Source of the DNA: CAZTVF01 sp964616985
Lineage (GTDB): Bacteria > Planctomycetota > Phycisphaerae > SM23-33
Length of the DNA stretch: 64,000 nt
Assembly (NCBI GenBank): GCA_964616985.1
Contig: CAZTVF010000009.1
Coordinates: 1-64,000, forward strand
Direction: 5' to 3'
The position numbers and the translations under genes are program-made. Shown here piece by piece: positions 58,106-64,000 of this stretch. The notes below the pieces were generated by a model, which did no database searches, was not told the origin of the DNA, and was given only the letters and a program-made list of their open reading frames with translations. Positions within the stretch are counted from its first letter, which is position 1, and every line of letters starts with the position of its first letter.

Positions 58106-59422
58106 TCATGGCTCTGGCGTGACAGTCAGCGTGTGCTTCAACGGCGACAGCAGCCCGCGGATGTTAGCGCGGGACTGGTCCAGGGAGGCGTCCATCTTCT
58201 TGCGGAGTCTGTCGATCATCGCGGCCGCGTCCGGGTCGTCGTACCAGGGCGTCGTTGGCGTCATGAGCTCCTGGACGTCGTCCAGCATGCGCTTGTATCG
58301 CGTCTCGAGCGTCTGCTTGGCGGTCACCGCCACGGCGGCCTTCTTGAAGGCTTCCGAGAAGGGGTTGCCGCCCACAAAGGCCTCGGCGAGGTTGATGCCG
58401 GACTGGAGTTCCTTGCGGGTGAAGACCTTGCTCGCAGTACCCCACGTGACCCTGGCGTTTTCGCTTTCCAGGTTCTTTACGGTCAGCGTGAAGCGGTTAA
58501 GCTCCTGGTTGAAAGGCACGAATGGCAGGATGCTGCGAGCGCTGTCTGGCGAGTTGGCGTCGCCCTCGAAGCAGAAGGGATAGCGGGCGCTCTCGATCTC
58601 GGCCTTGCCCTCTTGCGACGAGACGACCTTGTGGCCCCCCGCGGCGGAGGCGGGGCCTTTCATATCGATCATGATCGTACCGATGTTGCCGTCCACATCC
58701 ATCGTCTTCAGCAGCGTGTAGGCGATCACGAGCGAGCCGCTGTAGCCAGGATGAATGCCGTCGCGACCGCAGATCGGGTAATCCTCTCCGATCGCCGCCT
58801 TGGACTTGGCCATAGCGTCGAGCATGGCGCCGTTGACGTCGGCGAACGGCATCTCATTGGCTTGGGCGATCGTGCGGGCAAGGTCGCGCAGCTTCAAGAT
58901 GCCGTCGTTGTAGACCTTGCGAACGGCAAAGCGGGGATCCATGGGGCAGGGCGAGCCGACGACGACGACGGCCCCCGCGTTCTTGAGGGTCTCGACGACG
59001 AAGCCCATGTGCGTGGAGTACTTCTCGCCGACTTGCGGCGTGAAGGGCGTGTAGCCACCGTCGGCCCCGCCCAGGCAGACGATGGCCACGTCGGGCTTGT
59101 AGGGGAGCAGGTGCAGCCTTTGCCTGCCGCGAAACGCCTGGACCGTGGCGCCGCTCCAGCCCATGTGACGGACTTGCAGGTCCAGTTCCGGCTGGCAGGC
59201 GGCGAGATAAAGCTCGATGAAGCCGCTGTAGACGCCGCCCTCCGTGATCGAATCTCCGGCGATGGCCACCCGGGCGCCTTTCTTGAGCACCGGCCCGGGC
59301 TTGGATTCTGCGCCCGCCGCCGGCACGGACAAAGACCACGCCAGGCACGCCGCCAGCGAGGCTACAACAAGCCGACCGCCGAAGATGCGACTGCGCAAGC
59401 TCTTTCCATGGTCTCCGCTCAT
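58106..59422 (-). CDS. Secreted SGNH/GDSL-family hydrolase
   Basis: The 438-residue product has a signal peptide (about 1-38, ending PAAGAES). The SGNH domain shows block I AIAGDSITEGGVYSGF (Ser nucleophile), a block III-like GGADGGYTP in place of the usual GxND, and block V GRDGIHPGYSG with the Asp/His pair. The missing Asn of block III is a deviation that may alter activity. A 200-residue C-terminal region is beta then helical. Likely an esterase acting on acetylated polysaccharide. AAAGGA is found upstream of the ATG. Confidence 0.82.
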   Translation of the reverse strand: MSGDHGKSLRSRIFGGRLVVASLAACLAWSLSVPAAGAESKPGPVLKKGARVAIAGDSITEGGVYSGFIELYLAACQPELDLQVRHMGWSGATVQAFRGRQRLHLLPYKPDVAIVCLGGADGGYTPFTPQVGEKYSTHMGFVVETLKNAGAVVVVGSPCPMDPRFAVRKVYNDGILKLRDLARTIAQANEMPFADVNGAMLDAMAKSKAAIGEDYPICGRDGIHPGYSGSLVIAYTLLKTMDVDGNIGTIMIDMKGPASAAGGHKVVSSQEGKAEIESARYPFCFEGDANSPDSARSILPFVPFNQELNRFTLTVKNLESENARVTWGTASKVFTRKELQSGINLAEAFVGGNPFSEAFKKAAVAVTAKQTLETRYKRMLDDVQELMTPTTPWYDDPDAAAMIDRLRKKMDASLDQSRANIRGLLSPLKHTLTVTPEP

Positions 59423-59775
59423 GATCTACCATCCTTTGGCCTAAGTTTGCATCGTTTCCGTTGGATCACGCTTCACCTGTGCGTGGCCCGCCGTCAGCGA
59501 AGTTCACGATTGTACAGCGCAAGTCTCGGTCGCGCAATTCCCCGCCCCAAAAGATCGTCCCGGGATGATTCTGTCGGCTGCCCGGAAGTGTGGGGCCTCC
59601 GAAGCGTGGACGCGCCGGGGCGGCGTATTCGGTTCGTATTGAGCGGGAAGAGTGCATACTCGCGGCCGTTTCGGACCCGTTGGGGCCAGTGCACCTCGGG
59701 CGGCCATCGGTTATGCTGGCAGGCCGGGCGAGAGGCGGCGCATTGCCGCTGTACGCCGGCATAGAGGAACCAGCG
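59423..59775. other. 353-bp intergenic gap
   Basis: The gap lies between divergently transcribed genes. It holds a TATGCT hexamer at 59712-59717 without a matching -35 box. Short frames on both strands lack ribosome-binding sites and recognisable domains. No inverted repeat of the families seen elsewhere is present. Confidence 0.4.
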
Positions 59776-60708
59776 ATGAAGATGGACGTATGCGAGCTTC
59801 GCGAGGCGATGCTGGCGGAACTGGCAATGCGGCGGGTCGACGGCCGCCAGGATAGCTACGCGGATCGGCCCGGCGAGGTCGAGAGCCTGTATGGACTCAC
59901 CGGAGCCGTGCACGTCATGGCCGCAGTGTCGCGCCTGCCCGACCGCTCGATGCGCGACAGACTGGCGCGGCGCATCAACGAGCGATGGGCCGCGATGGAG
60001 GACGCGGCGGCTTCCAGCCACGCCTTGTGCATGGCCATCTCGGCGCTGCGGTTGTTAGGGGCCGATCTGGAGGCCAGCCCGCGGGCGCTGGCCCCCGTCG
60101 ACGCGACGGCGCTGCCCGCGTGGCTCGATGGCTTGGACTGGTCGACCACGCACAAGGAACTCTATGGCAGCGTTGTCCCGCTGCTGGCCGGCGGGCGGCT
60201 GGATCAGCGGTGGGTCCGCACGTTCGCTGATCGCGTCGGGGGGCGGCTCAACCCGGATAGGCCTCTGGAGACATGGTGCGCCGCCGACGCCCCCGCGTGG
60301 CGCGTGGTCAGCAGCGTCTACCACGTGCTGACGGTCTATGATGCCGGTCGCATCCCATATCCCCAGCCGCACATGCTGATGGACCGCTTGATGGGCCTGC
60401 GGTGGCACGAGGCGGCAGACGATGAGCCTCGCACCGCCTGCACCGACGCAGACCTAGCTTGGATGTTCCTGCATCTATGCGAGGTGATGCCCGAACGCAT
60501 GCCGCAGGCCTTGGCCGTCATTCGTGCGCTGTCGCAGAAGCGGATCGCCGCCTGGCACAACGGCAGGGGGGCGATCCTCGCCGAGTCGACGCATCATCTC
60601 TACTGCTGCCTTTGGGGCACGGCCGTCTTCCAGGACTGCGTCCGCGACGACTACATAGGCCCTTACCTCCGCGATACCCTGAACGACCCGGGGCTGTTTG
60701 CGATCTGA
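59776..60708 (+). CDS. Unrecognised helical protein (possible alpha/alpha-toroid)
   Basis: The 310-residue soluble protein is predicted to be mostly helical. Regular helix pairs, for example GLTGAVHVMAAVSRLPD, SHALCMAISALRLLGADLE and ESTHHLYCCLWGTAVFQDCV, recall the alpha/alpha-toroid of terpene cyclase-like or glycan-processing proteins. No catalytic motif (such as DxDD) is visible and I do not assign a function. AGAGGAA precedes the ATG. It stands alone between two minus-strand genes that deal with carbohydrates. Confidence 0.6.
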   Translation: MKMDVCELREAMLAELAMRRVDGRQDSYADRPGEVESLYGLTGAVHVMAAVSRLPDRSMRDRLARRINERWAAMEDAAASSHALCMAISALRLLGADLEASPRALAPVDATALPAWLDGLDWSTTHKELYGSVVPLLAGGRLDQRWVRTFADRVGGRLNPDRPLETWCAADAPAWRVVSSVYHVLTVYDAGRIPYPQPHMLMDRLMGLRWHEAADDEPRTACTDADLAWMFLHLCEVMPERMPQALAVIRALSQKRIAAWHNGRGAILAESTHHLYCCLWGTAVFQDCVRDDYIGPYLRDTLNDPGLFAI

Positions 60709-60800
60709 CGGCCACGTGCTCTCGAGGCTTTCTGGATAGCGTGACAGCAGTTGTGCATCCCGCCGCCCGCCGAGGGAGTGAATACTCGGCATTCGTGGGA

Positions 60801-62225
60801 TCACGCTGGCAAGTATGCGTCGTTGGCGATGAGACGATCGCGCACCTGGCGTACGTCGACCGCGTGCACGTCGGCGCCCCAGCGGCCAGCCGCCAGCGCG
60901 GCCGCGGTGCCGGCGGCCTCCCCGGTGGTCAGACAGCAGGCCATGATGCGAACGCTGCCATTGACCGGCCGATCGGTCGAGATGCACCGCCCGGCCACCA
61001 GGACGTTCCGCAGGCCCCGCGGCGTCAGGCAGCGGTAGGGCACGCCGTAGCTCTCCCCCTTGCCGAGCTGCCTGACCTCTTTTTCGAACTTTTCTTTCGC
61101 CGCCTGGGGATCCTTCTGGCGGGCCAGGAATGCGCTGATGTCGCCCTTGCCGTGCACGTCGACGCAATAGGCGTTCCGCGCGATCTCATCCTCGAAGCTT
61201 CGCCGTTGGCGAAAGTCATCTATCGTCAGCATGTAATCGCCGACGATCCGGCGCGTCTCGCGCACTCCCAGCAGCGCCCCGGTGGCCGCCAGGAAGGCGT
61301 CGCGGAACGCCGGGTGATACTCGGCAAAGGCCTGGCGGTATTGCGCGGCCTGCTGGCGTCCGCGGATGAGCGCCGCCGACACGCTGGCAGGGTCGGTGTT
61401 GTCCACGTCATAGATGTGCCCGAAATTGTAGCTGTAGGTCCTGGGCCCGATCTGCTTGCTGCATGAGTGCTGGTCGATGATGAAGGGGAAGCGGTCACTG
61501 GCCACGGCCTTGTGCACCGGGCTGTCCGGATCGAAGAAGTGAAGGCTCGGCGGGGCGCCGGCGGGGCGGCTGGGGTTGTACCAGCAGTCGTACGGCTCGA
61601 CGTTGCCCAGCATGAAGCAGTGCGTTGCCGGCTGCAGGACGCCTTGTGCATCGCCCTTCTCGAAGGCCGCGCCCGCCCATGCGGCCAGATCGCCATCACC
61701 GGTGCCGTCGACGTATACCTTGGCACGGTACGCGCGCAGCCCAGCCTTGCTGCTCACCAGCAGCGCATCAACCTGCCCATCGTCCGCCCGTTCGACCGAG
61801 CAAAGCTGCGAATGGAAGACGACCTGGGCTCCCGCCTCGGTCACCAGGCGGTCGTAGAGCCGCTTGAGGAACTCCGGATCGATGGCCGGGTCCCACGTCA
61901 GCACCTGTTTCCAGTGGTTGCACAACTCCTGCCGAATCCGCTCGGCGATCCCGCGGGCGATGATCCTCTCGCCGTCGGCATATCCGCAGAACCAGGGCAC
62001 CAGCCCCAGCGTTCCCATGCCTCCCAGTGCGCCGGTGGCCTCGATCAGCAACGTGCGTGCGCCCTCGCGCGCGGCCGCGGTCGCGGCGGCGCAGCCGGCA
62101 GGACCGCCGCCGACGACGATGACGTCCCAGTCGTCCTGCATCGGGATATTCCTGGGTCGAACGGCGTATTGTGCCTGCCAGGTGTCGGGTTGGTTCGGGC
62201 GCTGCGATTCATCACGTTTTGTCAC
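60801..62225 (-). CDS. FAD-dependent oxidoreductase (FAD_oxidored family)
   Basis: The 474-residue product has the Rossmann dinucleotide site VIVVGGGPAGCAAATAA near residue 36, the GALGGMGTLGLVPWF loop and VYVDGTGDGDLAAWAGA. The C-terminal NVLVAGRCISTDRPVNGSVR closes the FAD site. Members of this family are common in planctomycetes and oxidise unknown substrates. It has no signal peptide. The start is GTG with AAAGGA upstream; the more conserved part begins at MQDDWDVIVVGG, which could be an alternative start. It shares direction with the GH36-like gene 172 bp upstream. Confidence 0.85.
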   Translation of the reverse strand: MTKRDESQRPNQPDTWQAQYAVRPRNIPMQDDWDVIVVGGGPAGCAAATAAAREGARTLLIEATGALGGMGTLGLVPWFCGYADGERIIARGIAERIRQELCNHWKQVLTWDPAIDPEFLKRLYDRLVTEAGAQVVFHSQLCSVERADDGQVDALLVSSKAGLRAYRAKVYVDGTGDGDLAAWAGAAFEKGDAQGVLQPATHCFMLGNVEPYDCWYNPSRPAGAPPSLHFFDPDSPVHKAVASDRFPFIIDQHSCSKQIGPRTYSYNFGHIYDVDNTDPASVSAALIRGRQQAAQYRQAFAEYHPAFRDAFLAATGALLGVRETRRIVGDYMLTIDDFRQRRSFEDEIARNAYCVDVHGKGDISAFLARQKDPQAAKEKFEKEVRQLGKGESYGVPYRCLTPRGLRNVLVAGRCISTDRPVNGSVRIMACCLTTGEAAGTAAALAAGRWGADVHAVDVRQVRDRLIANDAYLPA

Positions 62226-62397
62226 AGAGGTACGTCCTTTCGCGTTGCCGTCGGTGCTCGCTGGACGATAATGGCCAACGAGGGAGCCATGACGAGAGAC
62301 ACTCGACGAAGATCATCCGGTCGGCAATCTGCCGCACGCTGCTGGTCTCGCCGTCAAAATCGAATCGGATCAATCCGTGTGGAGTCTAACGACCTCA

Positions 62398-64000
62398 TCA
62401 TGTTTCCGCACGGGGTACGAACCAGGCCTGGAAACTCACGTCAGTATCCTGCGCCAACCGCGAGGACGCCGCCACGGCGAAATCCGCCGCACCCCCTACG
62501 GGAATGGCGACACGCCAAGCCTGCCACGTCGCGGGATACGTAAAGTCACCCAACACCGGCGTGGCTTCCGCCGTGGCGCCGTTCAAGGTGAACGTCGCCT
62601 TGAGCAGCGATCCGATGTTGCCCTTCGGCGCCGCTCGCCCACCCCGTGTCACACATGCGGCAATGGCCAGCGTGCCCCCACCCTGCGACGCCGGCGCCAT
62701 GCCGGACACCGTGAACCCGCGGGTCTGATCTGCCGCATCGACCTCCGTCACCGTCAGGCTGACCGGACCGCTGGGTTCGGCGAATCGCCGGCGAGAGATC
62801 GCTTCACGCCAGTCCGCGCCGGCAGCCGGCGTCTCACCGTCCGCCACCACTTCGTAAAGCGCCACCGCGAACGGGCGCAGGCAGTCGACAGGCGTTCTGC
62901 TGTCCGCCCCCGAAAGCCGGGCCGGTGCTGGATAGTGACGATAGACACGAAACCCGGCGCCGGCAGCCAATCCGAACGTCGTGGGCGTGTCGAAGGCCAT
63001 GGCGTAATCTCGCCACCCGAAATTGTTGACCGCTACAAAGGCGCGGCGGCCGTCGGAACAGGCGTAGCCGTAGGGCTCGTTGCGCCACGGATCCCCAAGA
63101 ATGAGATGCGGCTGGGCGAAGCAATCCGGGTAGTCGCGCAACAGTCGTAGGAACGCGCCCATGTCGCGCAAGTCGGCCTCGCCCAGGCGATCCTCGCCCA
63201 GCCACGGCTGGAAGAGCAGCGACCCGCGGCACAGGTCCATGACGATCCCTTCGCGCCAGCGATCGGTCCCGATCGAGCTGTTCCACGGCCAGCGCGACAG
63301 CCAGACGCCGAGCGAGTCCTTGCCCAGGCGCGGGATGTCGGCGGCGAAGACCGTCCCCTGGTCGAGGGTCAGCGCCACGCCGTCGCGGGCGTAGAGCGAC
63401 GGCGTGGGCGAGGGTGAAGCCGCTTCGATCAGCAGTCCGCACTCGAATTCAGTGTCGCCGTGCAGCAGCCACCAGGGCGAGCGGTAGCCCCAGTAGAGCA
63501 TGATGAACGCCTCCGGGCAGGCGGCATCCAGCGCGGCGAAAAAGTCGATGACGCTGTTGTAGATCGCCTCAGTAGAATAGACCCCGGGCCAGTGGCCATG
63601 ACTCCCGTTGTGGCAGGTCGACACCAGATTGTCGAATTTCAGCAGCCGCGCCCCCTCCTCCCGAAGGTGGTGGAGAAAGGCGCTGCGGAAGATTGAGCGG
63701 ATCGGTTCGGCGGCGCGGCAGATCGGGCTCACGCCCCACTCCGCATTCGCCGGCGGTGTGGCCGCATAGGAGGGATTGCCGATCCGGCAGTTCTTCACCA
63801 GCGGATTGTGACCGATCTGCCAGGAGGGGAACATCGAGCTGTCCACCCATAGACCATGGCGCGTGCCGGTTGCCGTCAAGGCGGCGCGCGCCTTCGCGAA
63901 GCCCTCGGGAAAGCGGTGGTTGAAACGCACCAAGTCAGCAGTCGGATCTTGCCAGAAATCCACTGAGACCAGGTCGAACGTCGAACCGGTCGCGTCCCTG
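62398..64000 (-). CDS. GH36-like alpha-galactosidase/glycosidase (5' end outside the window)
   Basis: At least 533 codons are present, and the frame stays open to the window edge, so the start lies beyond 64000. The sequence looks like clan GH-D. Barrel strands carry FDLVSVDFWQDP, HGLWVDSSMFPSW and LLKFDNLVSTCHNG, where the Asp of KFDN corresponds to the usual nucleophile position. A beta-sandwich domain follows (PVSLTVTEVDAADQTRGFTV). It probably cleaves galactosides or related sugars; export cannot be judged without the N-terminus. The acid/base residue was not located. Confidence 0.65.
   Translation of the reverse strand, partial: RDATGSTFDLVSVDFWQDPTADLVRFNHRFPEGFAKARAALTATGTRHGLWVDSSMFPSWQIGHNPLVKNCRIGNPSYAATPPANAEWGVSPICRAAEPIRSIFRSAFLHHLREEGARLLKFDNLVSTCHNGSHGHWPGVYSTEAIYNSVIDFFAALDAACPEAFIMLYWGYRSPWWLLHGDTEFECGLLIEAASPSPTPSLYARDGVALTLDQGTVFAADIPRLGKDSLGVWLSRWPWNSSIGTDRWREGIVMDLCRGSLLFQPWLGEDRLGEADLRDMGAFLRLLRDYPDCFAQPHLILGDPWRNEPYGYACSDGRRAFVAVNNFGWRDYAMAFDTPTTFGLAAGAGFRVYRHYPAPARLSGADSRTPVDCLRPFAVALYEVVADGETPAAGADWREAISRRRFAEPSGPVSLTVTEVDAADQTRGFTVSGMAPASQGGGTLAIAACVTRGGRAAPKGNIGSLLKATFTLNGATAEATPVLGDFTYPATWQAWRVAIPVGGAADFAVAASSRLAQDTDVSFQAWFVPRAET

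Overview
The window is a 64 kb stretch of GC-rich, gene-dense bacterial chromosome, cut inside a gene at both ends. No rRNA, tRNA, CRISPR array, transposase or prophage gene is visible. The gene mix suggests a Gram-negative, polysaccharide-degrading member of the Planctomycetota (Phycisphaerae-like) or a close relative. That mix includes PQQ- and NHL-type propellers, Gfo/Idh/MocA, DUF362, CBM9-like and GH-type secreted proteins, URO-D-like enzymes, pseudopilin genes and a giant alpha-2-macroglobulin-like protein. The taxonomic call is inference from gene content, not from a marker gene.

Layout. 1-3.5 kb: the tail of a probable chemoreceptor followed by cheR-cheD-cheY-cheX-cheB. 4.5-16.2 kb: a 2127-residue secreted alpha-2-macroglobulin-like protein, a GNAT acetyltransferase, a DUF362 protein and a glycosidase-like protein. 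27.4-16.3 kb (minus strand): an eight-gene electron-transfer cluster with two PQQ-type propellers, an NHL propeller, a small Tat protein, NapG- and NapH-like Fe-S proteins, a NuoE-NuoF fusion and a NuoG/GltD-like flavoprotein. Most of these genes are linked by 4-nt stop/start overlaps. No hydrogenase or terminal reductase is present. 27.5-34.2 kb: a CBM9-like protein, then Gfo/Idh/MocA, threonine aldolase, dapB, a HAD phosphatase and thrC on the minus strand, and the tail of a broken cupin gene. 34.3-36.9 kb: a type III polyketide synthase translationally coupled to a B12-binding radical SAM enzyme. 37.3-41.1 kb: RmuC, an M50-like membrane protease, DUF1854 and a spore-photoproduct-lyase-like radical SAM protein with an unusual CX5CX2C motif. 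41.4-48.9 kb: secreted carbohydrate-active proteins (GH123-like, polysaccharide deacetylase, CE7-like esterase). 48.9-51.2 kb: a pseudopilin operon. 51.6-64 kb: a PLC/P1-nuclease-like protein with an NPCBM domain, a pectate lyase, an MsbA-type ABC exporter, a URO-D-like protein, an SGNH hydrolase, a helical protein of unknown function, an FAD oxidoreductase and a partial GH36-like glycosidase.

The most unusual feature lies between the genes. Nearly every longer gap is filled with short interspersed palindromic repeats from at least eight sequence families, none with its own gene. At several loci one palindrome lies between the two arms of another, up to three levels deep (11187-11656). One repeat supplies the C-terminus of a small protein, another block interrupts the electron-transfer cluster, and one family forms an 83-84 bp tandem triplet. 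These look like non-autonomous elements that use each other's hairpins as landing sites. The two metabolic novelties worth most attention are the PKS/radical-SAM pair and the NuoEFG-like/NapGH/propeller cluster.
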